From: Anoxybacteroides rupiense
GTDB lineage: Bacteria; Bacillota; Bacilli; Bacillales; Anoxybacillaceae
Assembly: GCF_014196195.1 (NCBI RefSeq)
Contig: NZ_JACIDF010000008.1
Span: 62,001-126,000, forward strand
Length of the DNA: 64,000 nt
Reading direction: 5' to 3'
The position numbers were made by a program, and so were the translations under genes. Every line of letters starts with the position of its first letter. Within the stretch, counting starts at the first letter, position 1. This document shows positions 36,418 to 44,185 of the stretch, piece after piece. A model generated the notes under the pieces. That model did not search any database. It saw only the letters and a list, made by a program, of their open reading frames with translations, and was not told where the DNA came from.

Positions 36418-37194
36418 TTACTTTCCTTTAAAATTCGGCTTGCGTTTTTCCATAAATGCTTGCATGCCTTCTTTTTGATCTTCTGATGAGAAAAGAAGAT
36501 AAAAGTTTTTCCGCTCAAACTGCATTCCTTCATATAAGGAATAATCGACCGCTTTATGAACGGCTTCTTTAATGAAACGAACCGACAAAGGAGGCTGTTG
36601 AGCAATTTTTTTGGCTAGCTTGATCGTTTCTTCCAAAAGCAGCTCTGGTGCCACAACGCGATTGACAATTCCAAGCTCGTAGGCTGTTTTTGCTGACATC
36701 CTTTCCCCTGTCCAAAGCCATTCGAGCGCTTTTGTTTTACCGATTAATTTTGTCAGACGCTGCGTGCCGCCAGCTCCGGGCATCACGCCAATATTGACTT
36801 CAGGAAACCCGAATTCAGCTGTCTCTGAAGCCAGCAGGAGATCGCAGCTCAGCGCTAATTCAAACCCTCCTCCTAATGCAAAGCCATGTACAGCGGCAAT
36901 CATCGGTTTTTTTATCCATGCTAAACGATCCCACTCTGCGAATTGATTCAGCATTTCTAAGGTAATCGAATCGTCGTCCGCCATTTCATCAATATCAGCT
37001 CCAGCAGCAAATGCGCGCCCTTTTCCCGTTAAGACCATGACCCGCACATCATCATGACGGTCATACTCTTCCATTGCCTTTACAATTTCCGTCACCATTT
37101 GACGGTTTAGCGCATTCAGTACATGAGGACGATTCAATTCAATCACAGCAATCGAGCCCTCGATATACGTTTGAATATGCGCGTATTTACTCAT
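36418..37194 (-). CDS. paaF: Enoyl-CoA hydratase PaaF-like
   Basis: 258-residue enoyl-CoA hydratase with both catalytic glutamates in context: FAAGADIDEM, HGFALGGGFELALSCDLLLASETAEFGFPEVNIGVMPGAGGTQRLTKLIG. In the paa pathway PaaF hydrates 2,3-dehydroadipyl-CoA. ATG 37194 follows GAGGAAG; it overlaps the end of the EthD-like gene by 8 nt. Confidence 0.87.
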   Translation of the reverse strand: MSKYAHIQTYIEGSIAVIELNRPHVLNALNRQMVTEIVKAMEEYDRHDDVRVMVLTGKGRAFAAGADIDEMADDDSITLEMLNQFAEWDRLAWIKKPMIAAVHGFALGGGFELALSCDLLLASETAEFGFPEVNIGVMPGAGGTQRLTKLIGKTKALEWLWTGERMSAKTAYELGIVNRVVAPELLLEETIKLAKKIAQQPPLSVRFIKEAVHKAVDYSLYEGMQFERKNFYLLFSSEDQKEGMQAFMEKRKPNFKGK

Positions 37195-37498
37195 TTCCGA
37201 CTTCCTCGCCAATCATCATTGTCACAAGCTCGCCGGCAAATGACATCAAATCCTTTGCGGACGCTTTTGCTTCACTTGTTCTCATCGCTTCTTTTAACGC
37301 TTCATGACTGTCGTAATACATTTCGCATAGTAAATAATATTCGCTTTCTCCCCCCATTGGCGTGCCGACAATTTTGGTTACCTCCATTTTGCGCAGCCCC
37401 GGGATTTTCGCTGTAATCGGTGCGTGTGTTCCAAAATAATGCTCATCAAACGCATTTTTATCCTTTGGTTGCTTATAAAGCGCGATCATTTTTACCAT
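37187..37498 (-). CDS. EthD-family dimeric alpha-beta barrel protein
   Basis: 103-residue protein of the EthD family (MIALYKQPKDKNAFDEHYFGTHAPITAKIPGLRK), a ferredoxin-like dimer often tied to oxygenase systems. It is encoded between paaD and paaF, the place where paaE (the reductase) stands in E. coli. It has no flavin or iron-sulphur motif, so it is not a PaaE substitute in sequence. Its role in this pathway is unknown; ATG 37498 follows AAGGAGAAG. Confidence 0.8.
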   Translation of the reverse strand: MVKMIALYKQPKDKNAFDEHYFGTHAPITAKIPGLRKMEVTKIVGTPMGGESEYYLLCEMYYDSHEALKEAMRTSEAKASAKDLMSFAGELVTMMIGEEVGNE

Positions 37499-37523
37499 TT
37501 GTCTCTTCTCCTTTTTTCGTTTT

Positions 37524-38003
37524 TTACATCCATATCGAAATTGGTTTTAGTGCTTCAAATGGGTTCTTGCATTGTTTACAATAAAAAATGCTGCGGCAGG
37601 CGGTCGGACCAAAGACATTTTCCATCATTGTATAAGTGGAGGTGCAATATGGACACTCAATTTGCCATTCGCCGTTGGGACCCATTTGTTTCGGCGGCGG
37701 AGCAATTCCAAACTCCTTCAATTTTTCACGACCCTCTTCTGTAATCCGTTCCGATGTCCATGGCGGATGGTTAATAAATTCAACGGTTACACGCTTGATT
37801 CCTTCTAAACTGGAAAGAACTTGTTCGACACGCTGTCGAATAATATCAAGCGCCGGACAGCCAATAAAGGTCGGCAGCAATTGAACAACCACTTCCCCGT
37901 TTGTAAACTGGACCTTTTCTACCATCCCTAAATCTAAAACGCTGACGGAATCAATTTCAGGATCTTTAACCGCGTCCAACGCCGTTTTGATTTTCTCGAT
38001 CAT
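37524..38003 (-). CDS. paaD: Phenylacetyl-CoA epoxidase accessory subunit PaaD
   Basis: 159-residue PaaD/DUF59 (MIP18-like) protein. The N-terminal domain has VKDPEIDSVSVLDLGMVEKV and TFIGCPALDII; the C-terminal part carries two C-x2-C pairs, ECPYCTS and CKQC, forming a zinc or iron-sulphur site. PaaD is needed for maturation of the epoxidase. ATG 38003 follows AGGGAGGTG; the longer frame to 38138 runs through the ribosome site. Confidence 0.92.
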   Translation of the reverse strand: MIEKIKTALDAVKDPEIDSVSVLDLGMVEKVQFTNGEVVVQLLPTFIGCPALDIIRQRVEQVLSSLEGIKRVTVEFINHPPWTSERITEEGREKLKEFGIAPPPKQMGPNGEWQIECPYCTSTYTMMENVFGPTACRSIFYCKQCKNPFEALKPISIWM

Positions 38004-38046
38004 CCTATTAGCACCTCCCTTGTTTTTGGTAGTAGTGATCGATGAA

Positions 38047-38868
38047 TTACCAAGCGGCAAGAGGATCCATTCGGTATACTTCAGATAAAGTGGCGATTGC
38101 CGATTCCAAATCTGATGTATGTTCGCCGTTGCGGCCATTTCCGCGCTTCATCTGAAATGCGTTTGGCATTGTCAGATTGGCTTGTTCAAATACGGGTTTC
38201 ATCGCTTGAATCCACCGCTCTGTTAGCACTTCCTCGCTGTCAATCAAACCGAATTCGACCATCTTGCTTCCTTTGTTCCCTAGGGACAAGACACCACCAA
38301 AATCGTCCATCACTTTCTCAATCGCTTGAATCATCCGTTCGCGTGCTTCGCCCTGTGCATTGACAAGCTGAACAAACCATGTTTTCCAGTGCATCAAATG
38401 ATAGTAAAGCTCCATATTGATCTTGATCGCCACCTGCGCTAGCGGCTCATAGGAACAGTTTTTCAATGAATCAATGCGGACCTTCTTCGCTTGTGCGTAG
38501 AAGTAATTTCTTACAACGGTAAACGCCCAGTCATAACGAGGCTCCTGTAAATAATGCCCCGGTCCGTTCACTTCCTCTAGTAAAATCGCATTGCGTCTTT
38601 CCGATGCTTCACGCCCATGCGCTAGATCATCAGCGCGGCCCATGCCGATCTCTTCAAGCAACTGATAATACATCGCTGCATGCCCCATCGTATCTTGGCT
38701 GATCGACGAAAACGCGACATCTTCTTCAATATGAGGGGCAAGCCCCAGCCATTCAGAACCACGATACGCCAAAATAAAATCATCATCAGCCAGCTGAAAT
38801 AATAGCTCCACAAGCGCTTCTTGATATTCAGGGTATTGCTTCAATTCTTCCGGTTTCGTGATTTTCAT
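38047..38868 (-). CDS. paaC: Phenylacetyl-CoA epoxidase structural subunit PaaC
   Basis: 273-residue ferritin-like subunit of the phenylacetyl-CoA 1,2-epoxidase. Characteristic stretches are LLFQLADDDFILAYRGSEWLGLAPHIEEDVAFSSISQDTMGHA and YDWAFTVVRNYFYA. PaaC is the non-catalytic partner of PaaA. The start at 38868 overlaps the paaB stop as ATGA, indicating coupled translation; an earlier in-frame ATG at 38889 lies inside paaB. Confidence 0.92.
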   Translation of the reverse strand: MKITKPEELKQYPEYQEALVELLFQLADDDFILAYRGSEWLGLAPHIEEDVAFSSISQDTMGHAAMYYQLLEEIGMGRADDLAHGREASERRNAILLEEVNGPGHYLQEPRYDWAFTVVRNYFYAQAKKVRIDSLKNCSYEPLAQVAIKINMELYYHLMHWKTWFVQLVNAQGEARERMIQAIEKVMDDFGGVLSLGNKGSKMVEFGLIDSEEVLTERWIQAMKPVFEQANLTMPNAFQMKRGNGRNGEHTSDLESAIATLSEVYRMDPLAAW

Positions 38869-39218
38869 CGCTGAATCTCGCCCTTCCATGACAGAATTTC
38901 TTTCTCATCCAACATTTGCTGTTCATATTGCCGCCATTTCTTTTTCAAATATCCATATCCTTTTGTCGTACGGTAATCCTTATTATCCAGACGTTTTAGC
39001 GCTTCTTTTTCTTCCTCTGTCATCTGACGAATGTCAGAACGTTTTACAACCCAAATATCAGAGACAGGTTCACGACGCATGAAATTTTCTTGAGCCATTA
39101 CTAGCGCGATTTCATGATTTGGCGCCAGCAGGCTAAATTGATGCTGCAGCGGCGCTGTATCGTTTTTTCTGCTGAAAACCTCAAATACTTGATAAAAGCC
39201 TTTTCCGTTATGATTCAT
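38865..39218 (-). CDS. paaB: Phenylacetyl-CoA epoxidase subunit PaaB
   Basis: 117-residue PaaB, a small structural subunit that bridges PaaAC heterodimers. It shows YQVFEVFSRKNDTAPLQHQFSLLAPNHEIALVMAQENFMRRE and SDIWVVKRSDI, the family core. ATG 39218 follows GGGGGG, 14 nt after the paaA stop. Confidence 0.92.
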   Translation of the reverse strand: MNHNGKGFYQVFEVFSRKNDTAPLQHQFSLLAPNHEIALVMAQENFMRREPVSDIWVVKRSDIRQMTEEEKEALKRLDNKDYRTTKGYGYLKKKWRQYEQQMLDEKEILSWKGEIQR

Positions 39219-39231
39219 AACGATCCCCCCA

Positions 39232-40197
39232 TTACACGGCTGATGAACAGCTTAACGCTTCGCGAACCCAAGCGTTGTTCCGATATGACAATTCTCGGAG
39301 GCGAAGACGCTCTTTGGATTTCGGTCCATTATTGCGAATGATTTCTTTAAATTGGCTCCAATCCGGCTGACGATACACCCATTTTCCTTGCGTCTCATCA
39401 TAGTGCATCGTTTCATCTGGAAGCTTAAGTCCAAGCGACAAAATGCGCGGTACATATTTCGTAAAGAAGTCTTGGCGCAGCTGCTCATTCGTTTTTGTGC
39501 GGATTCGATATTTAATGGTGATATCTTGCTTCGATGTCCCTGTTGTCGATGCATTGTCAGGCCCAAAGAACATAAGCAGGGCATCCCACCAGCGATTTAG
39601 CGCGCCTTGAATCATTTCCTTTTGCTCTTCCGTTCCTTCTGCAAGCGCTAAAATAATCGATTCTCCATGCTGGGCATGGAATACCTCTTCGGCACAAATT
39701 CGTTTTAAAGCGCGTGCATATGGACCGTAAGATGCATCAAGCATATTCGTTTGTGTAATAATCGCAGCTCCATCGACAAGCCAGCCAATTAAGCCAGCGT
39801 CTCCCCATGTTGGCGCAGGCATATGAAACACATTATGAAACTTTAAATCTCCTTTAAATAAATCTTGCATAATTTCTTCACGTGTTTTTCCAAGAGGCGC
39901 CATTAAATCCTCCGCAACACGAAGCAAAAGTTGACCGTGCCCCATTTCGTCTTGCACTTTCGCCATAATACCAAGCTTTCTTCGCAAAGACGGTGCCTTG
40001 GGCACCCATTCTTTTTCAGGGAGCGCGCCCATGATTTCGCTAATTCCATGCATAGAGATTAATTTAATTAATGTTAGACGGTATTCTTCCGGCATCCAAT
40101 CATCTGCTTCAATCTTTTCACCAGCTTCAATTCGCTCCATAAATCGCTGATGCTTCTCTTCTTCTGACAAGCGTTCAAACGATGTAATGACAGTCAT
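39232..40197 (-). CDS. paaA: Phenylacetyl-CoA epoxidase catalytic subunit PaaA
   Basis: 321-residue catalytic di-iron subunit, first gene of the paaABCD operon. The four-helix-bundle iron ligands lie in AKVQDEMGHGQLLLRVAEDL (E-x-x-H type) and KRICAEEVFHAQHGESI (E...E-x-x-H type). It epoxidises the ring of phenylacetyl-CoA using O2. ATG 40197 follows AGGAGGGTC. Two operator palindromes lie directly upstream. Confidence 0.94.
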   Translation of the reverse strand: MTVITSFERLSEEEKHQRFMERIEAGEKIEADDWMPEEYRLTLIKLISMHGISEIMGALPEKEWVPKAPSLRRKLGIMAKVQDEMGHGQLLLRVAEDLMAPLGKTREEIMQDLFKGDLKFHNVFHMPAPTWGDAGLIGWLVDGAAIITQTNMLDASYGPYARALKRICAEEVFHAQHGESIILALAEGTEEQKEMIQGALNRWWDALLMFFGPDNASTTGTSKQDITIKYRIRTKTNEQLRQDFFTKYVPRILSLGLKLPDETMHYDETQGKWVYRQPDWSQFKEIIRNNGPKSKERLRLRELSYRNNAWVREALSCSSAV

Positions 40198-40218
40198 TGA
40201 TATGACCCTCCTAATTAT

Positions 40219-40255
40219 ATAACGTTATTTTAACGTAATTATAAAATAACGTTAT
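40219..40255. promoter_or_regulatory. Composite AACGTT operators upstream of paaA
   Basis: ATAACGTTAT occurs at 40219-40228 and 40246-40255. Read on the minus strand, 40219-40236 gives ACGTTAAAATAACGTTAT, identical to the PheDH-operon copy. It lies 22-58 nt upstream of the paaA start. Candidate PaaX binding region. Confidence 0.75.
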
Positions 40256-40295
40256 AAATATTTCAATAATGAAAATTGTTATAATTGAGTATTTT

Positions 40296-41621
40296 TCATA
40301 TTTTCGCCTTTTCTTTGCGGCGATCAATGATCCGAATCGCCTTTCCTTCCGAACGAGGAAGTGTCTTTGGCGTATGGATCTCTACGTTCATCGACACAAG
40401 ACAGTAGTTTTTCAACAAATGCTGAATGTGTTTTTTCAGCAGCATCACGCGTTCATGCTTAATGTCTCCGCTGATTTCTCCAATAAACTCCTCATTGACC
40501 TCCACATGCAATTCAACAACATCGAGTGTTCCTTTGCGATCAAGATGAATTTGATAATACGGGGCTAATTCAGGAACGGTAAGCAAATAATGTTCAATTT
40601 CGGATGGGAATACATTCACTCCGCGAATAATTAGCATATCATCGACACGCCCTTTGACGCGCGACATTCTTGTCGTTGTTCTACCGCATTTACACCGTTC
40701 TCTTGTAATGGAAGCGATGTCACCGGTACGGTAGCGAAGCACAGGGAACGCTTCTTTTGTAAGACTTGTAAATACAAGCTCTCCTTCTTCTCCATCCGCG
40801 ACTGGCTCAAGCGTTTTTGGATTTATGACTTCCACGTAGAAATGATCATCCGCAATATGCAGTCCATCCTGTGCTTCATGACATTCCATGGCTACGCCAG
40901 GTCCAATCACTTCACTTAATCCATAAATATCACAAGCTTTAATCGCAAAAGCTTCTTCAAGCGTTCTTCGCATTTCCTCGGACCAAGGCTCCGCCCCGAA
41001 AACGCCATATTTTAATGATGTTTGCCGCGGATCTTTCCCAAGCTCGCGCATGCGTTCCGCAATGTTTAATACATAAGAAGGAGTACCGCAAATGACTTCA
41101 GGACGAAAATCTTCAATTAATGTCACTTGTCTGTCTGTGTTTCCTCCTGATACAGGCACTGTCACCATCCCCAGCCGCTCGCTTCCGTAATGCAAGCCAA
41201 GCCCTCCGGTGAACAAACCGTAACCGTATGCGTTATGCAGCACTTTACCCGGTTCTCCGCCAGCAGTAGCGATGGCGCGCGCGACAATGTCAGACCAATT
41301 TTCAATATCATGTTTTGTATAGGCCACCACCGTCGGTTTTCCGCTTGTACCGCTTGAAGCATGGATACGTACTGCTTCACGTAGATCGACAGCCAGCAAT
41401 CCAAACGGATAATGGTCGCGCAAATCCTTTTTCGTTGTGAACGGAAGCTTGCGGATATCTTCAAGCGAGCGAATATGCTCTGGCTTGACATTCCGTTCAT
41501 TCAGCTTGCCGCGATAAAACGGAACCTTCTCATACACCCTTTCAACCGTTTGCTGCAGTCTCTGTAGCTGCAGCTTTTCCATTTCATACTTCGAAAACGT
41601 CTCAACATCATGCAAAATCAT
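40296..41621 (-). CDS. paaK: Phenylacetate-CoA ligase
   Basis: 441-residue AMP-forming ligase that activates phenylacetate. The ATP-binding P-loop is HASSGTSGKPTVVAY, followed by GYGLFTGGLGLHYGSERLG, DIYGLSEVIGPGVAMEC and YRTGDIASI, all diagnostic of PaaK. ATG 41621 follows AAAGGGGATGGG. The gene has its own upstream operator copy at 41671 and is separate from paaABCD, giving two coordinated units. Confidence 0.94.
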   Translation of the reverse strand: MILHDVETFSKYEMEKLQLQRLQQTVERVYEKVPFYRGKLNERNVKPEHIRSLEDIRKLPFTTKKDLRDHYPFGLLAVDLREAVRIHASSGTSGKPTVVAYTKHDIENWSDIVARAIATAGGEPGKVLHNAYGYGLFTGGLGLHYGSERLGMVTVPVSGGNTDRQVTLIEDFRPEVICGTPSYVLNIAERMRELGKDPRQTSLKYGVFGAEPWSEEMRRTLEEAFAIKACDIYGLSEVIGPGVAMECHEAQDGLHIADDHFYVEVINPKTLEPVADGEEGELVFTSLTKEAFPVLRYRTGDIASITRERCKCGRTTTRMSRVKGRVDDMLIIRGVNVFPSEIEHYLLTVPELAPYYQIHLDRKGTLDVVELHVEVNEEFIGEISGDIKHERVMLLKKHIQHLLKNYCLVSMNVEIHTPKTLPRSEGKAIRIIDRRKEKAKI

Positions 41622-41670
41622 TTTCCCATCCCCTTTAAAACGCTTTCATTTTTTATAAAAATTAAACACT

Positions 41671-41692
41671 TATTACGTTTAAATAACGTTAT
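41671..41692. promoter_or_regulatory. Composite AACGTT operator upstream of paaK
   Basis: TATTACGTTTAAATAACG followed by TTAT at 41671-41692 matches the PheDH-operon and paaA copies at 17 of 18 core positions. It includes the palindrome ATAACGTTAT at 41683-41692, about 50 nt upstream of the paaK ATG. Confidence 0.7.
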
Positions 41693-42028
41693 AAGTGTTT
41701 AACATCATATTTAAGTTAAAAATAGCGCTAACATTGCAAATTGTCAATTATTTTTTACTATTCCCGTTCATCTTAGGACCTTTCACCTACCGCATCTACC
41801 GCATCGTTCTTAAAGATAAAGAATTTGAAAACTTCTTCTGATAGCTGCGATGCTAGTTTCAATATAACTCAACTATATGGATGTAACGGGACATCATAAC
41901 ATTTTCATCAAAGTGAAGTTTGGGACGTTTTTCAACCATCGGACAACCAACATTCAGCTATAAGTTCATTCCTTTCTTCTATATTGTAGCGGCCATCCCG
42001 TCTCTCTATTTTGTCCGAGTTCTCTTCC
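41693..42028. other. Intergenic region
   Basis: About 336 nt between paaK and the MocR-type gene. AT-rich, with no supported gene. CTACCGCATCTACCGCATCG near 41790 is a short tandem repeat of unknown meaning. Confidence 0.4.
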
Positions 42029-43441
42029 TTATTTTCTCGTTGCTTGAACAATGTCTTTCAAGAGTTGTATCGCTTCTATCATTTCTTGTTCTGTCATGCT
42101 ACCAAATCCTAACAAAATATAAGGCGGAGGAGATGTTTGGGAATCAAACCAATACTTTGCCACAGAATAAATGTGAATGCCCCTTCCTTTTGCTTCCTTG
42201 ACTAGCCGATCGGCATCCATGACATGATGGAAGTGAACAAGCAAGTGCAATCCAGCCTTTTCGCCAATAATGGTGGCATGCTCACCAAAATGGTCATAAA
42301 TCGCATGGATCAGCGTTTGACGTTTTTTTGCATATACAGTGCGCATTTTTCGAATATGACGCTCCAAATAGCCTTTTTCCATAAATAACGCCAGCGCTTT
42401 TTGCACCACCGTCGCCACGGGCTGATGATAGCTAGAAAACATCTGGTAAAACGAGGAAAGCAATTGTTTTGGCAATACCATATAACAAACACGAATGGCA
42501 GGCGTTAGCACTTTTGAAAACGTTCCAATATAGATCACGCGATCTTGCGTATCGAGCGCTTTTAGAGCAGGAATCGGTTTTCCTTCATATCGAAATTCGC
42601 TGTCGTAATCGTCTTCAATCAAAAACGCATTTCTCGTTTCTGCCCATTTTAATAGCTTTTGCCGTTTGCCAATCGGCAGTACCATTCCAAGTGGCAGCTG
42701 ATGTGATGGGGTCACATAAGCAACGGTGGCATCACTCTGTTCCAATTCCGCAATATGTAAACCATCCTGTTCAAGTGAAATGGGGAGCACCTGATAACGA
42801 TGGTTTATAAAGACGGCACGGATACCGTCATACGATGGATTTTCCATAGCGATTTTATTTTTTTCAGGTGAGAAAAGCTGACAAAGAAGTCCTGTTATTT
42901 GATGAATGCCAGCACCGATAATCACCTGTTCATCTGAACAATGAATGCCGCGCGCCTGAAACAAATACCGGGCAATTTGCTGACGCAGCTTCCTTTCTCC
43001 TTGACGTTCACCATACCAAAGCAATTCCTCCCGTGATGCGTCCATTGCCTCGTTCAGGCAAGCGCGCCACGCTCGCAGCGGAAAATGGGCCGTATCAATA
43101 TGGCCATAGCGAAAATCGTACCGATACCTCGATACAGGTGACACGGATAACGGAATCACAAACGGCGGTTCTAACTTCATCCATACATCCTTATCAAATT
43201 CTTTGATGATAAATCCCTTCCGCGGCCGACTTTCAACATACCCTTCCGCTACAAGCTGTGCATAAGCGGCTTCCACCGTATTGCGGCTAATGCGCAAATG
43301 CTTGGCAAGAACGCGTATGGAAGGAAGCGCCTCACCTGTTTGGAGATGCCCTTTCACCATTTCGCCTTTGATATATTCGTAAAGCTTTTCATAAAGCGGA
43401 AGTCGCTGCTCGCTGTCTAAATGCGGGGTTAATTCAATCAT
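42029..43441 (-). CDS. MocR-family GntR/aminotransferase regulator
   Basis: 470-residue regulator with an N-terminal GntR winged helix (GEALPSIRVLAKHLRISRNTVEAAYAQLVAEGYVESRPRKGF) and a fold-type I aminotransferase domain. The latter has LIEDDYDSEFRYEGKPIPALK and YIGTFSKVLTPAIR with the PLP lysine. Such proteins (PdxR, GabR, TauR) usually control a divergent neighbour, here the pyridoxamine-oxidase-like gene 103 nt away. ATG 43441 follows GGAGGAGGAAAC. Effector and target unproven. Confidence 0.9.
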   Translation of the reverse strand: MIELTPHLDSEQRLPLYEKLYEYIKGEMVKGHLQTGEALPSIRVLAKHLRISRNTVEAAYAQLVAEGYVESRPRKGFIIKEFDKDVWMKLEPPFVIPLSVSPVSRYRYDFRYGHIDTAHFPLRAWRACLNEAMDASREELLWYGERQGERKLRQQIARYLFQARGIHCSDEQVIIGAGIHQITGLLCQLFSPEKNKIAMENPSYDGIRAVFINHRYQVLPISLEQDGLHIAELEQSDATVAYVTPSHQLPLGMVLPIGKRQKLLKWAETRNAFLIEDDYDSEFRYEGKPIPALKALDTQDRVIYIGTFSKVLTPAIRVCYMVLPKQLLSSFYQMFSSYHQPVATVVQKALALFMEKGYLERHIRKMRTVYAKKRQTLIHAIYDHFGEHATIIGEKAGLHLLVHFHHVMDADRLVKEAKGRGIHIYSVAKYWFDSQTSPPPYILLGFGSMTEQEMIEAIQLLKDIVQATRK

Positions 43442-43544
43442 GTTTCCTCCTCCTCTGTCCCCTAAAAAATATCCAAAACTGCCACTATGCATCCATACAG
43501 CAGCTTTTTACAATGATTATAACAAAGGAACAGGAGGAAAAAAT

Positions 43545-44099
43545 ATGGATGAAATGAGAAGACCGCTATTAGCCTGTAACGATCAAGACAAAATTTCTGC
43601 CTTTCTCTCGTCAGCAACCACCGGATATTTAGGATTAACTGACAACAGTGAACCATACGTTGTTCCTCTTAATTTCGTTTGGTGGAAAGGCGCCGTATAC
43701 ATTCATGGAGCTGAATCAGGAAGAAAAATGGAAATAATAAATCGAAACAAACGGATCTGTTTTACTGTCAGTGAAAATTTTGGAACAATGGTCAATCCGG
43801 TACCAGCCAAAACGGATACAAGTTATATGAGTGTTATGATTTTTGGGGAGATCGAAATCGTTGCCGATTTGTCTGAAGCAACCGCCGCGATGCAAAAGCT
43901 GCTTGATAAATATGTTCCTGGTTACTTTTCCGCTCCTCTTTCCAAACATCACGTCGATTCGTACCGTTCTTCAATGGGAAGCCGTACAATCGTCATGAAA
44001 ATCATTCCAAAGGTGATAACAGCTAAGGAAAAGCCTTTAAACGAACAGCGTTTATTTTACAAAGGAAGACACGTAGCCGATGATGCAGGGATGGTTTAA
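43545..44099 (+). CDS. Pyridoxamine 5'-phosphate oxidase-fold (NimA-like) flavoprotein
   Basis: 184-residue split-barrel flavin-type protein, with TGYLGLTDNSEPYVVPLNFVWWKGAVYIHGAESGRKMEIINRNKRICFTVSE. It resembles 5-nitroimidazole resistance/NimA-like proteins more than biosynthetic PdxH. ATG 43545 follows CAGGAGG. It is divergent from the MocR regulator, which probably controls it. A role in B6 metabolism is possible given the PLP-dependent regulator, but not shown by sequence. Confidence 0.82.
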   Translation: MDEMRRPLLACNDQDKISAFLSSATTGYLGLTDNSEPYVVPLNFVWWKGAVYIHGAESGRKMEIINRNKRICFTVSENFGTMVNPVPAKTDTSYMSVMIFGEIEIVADLSEATAAMQKLLDKYVPGYFSAPLSKHHVDSYRSSMGSRTIVMKIIPKVITAKEKPLNEQRLFYKGRHVADDAGMV

Positions 44100-44148
44100 A
44101 GTGGTTAAAATCGAAAACTCGACTGCCCACTTCCTCTTTCTATGAAAT

Positions 44149-44178
44149 AAAAGCAGGCACATCAAGTGTCTGCTTTAT
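44149..44178. terminator. Bidirectional terminator
   Basis: AAGCAGGCAC (44151-44160) / GTGTCTGCTT (44166-44175), one mismatch, A/T flanks, between convergent genes. Confidence 0.75.
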
Positions 44179-44185
44179 TCTTCTT

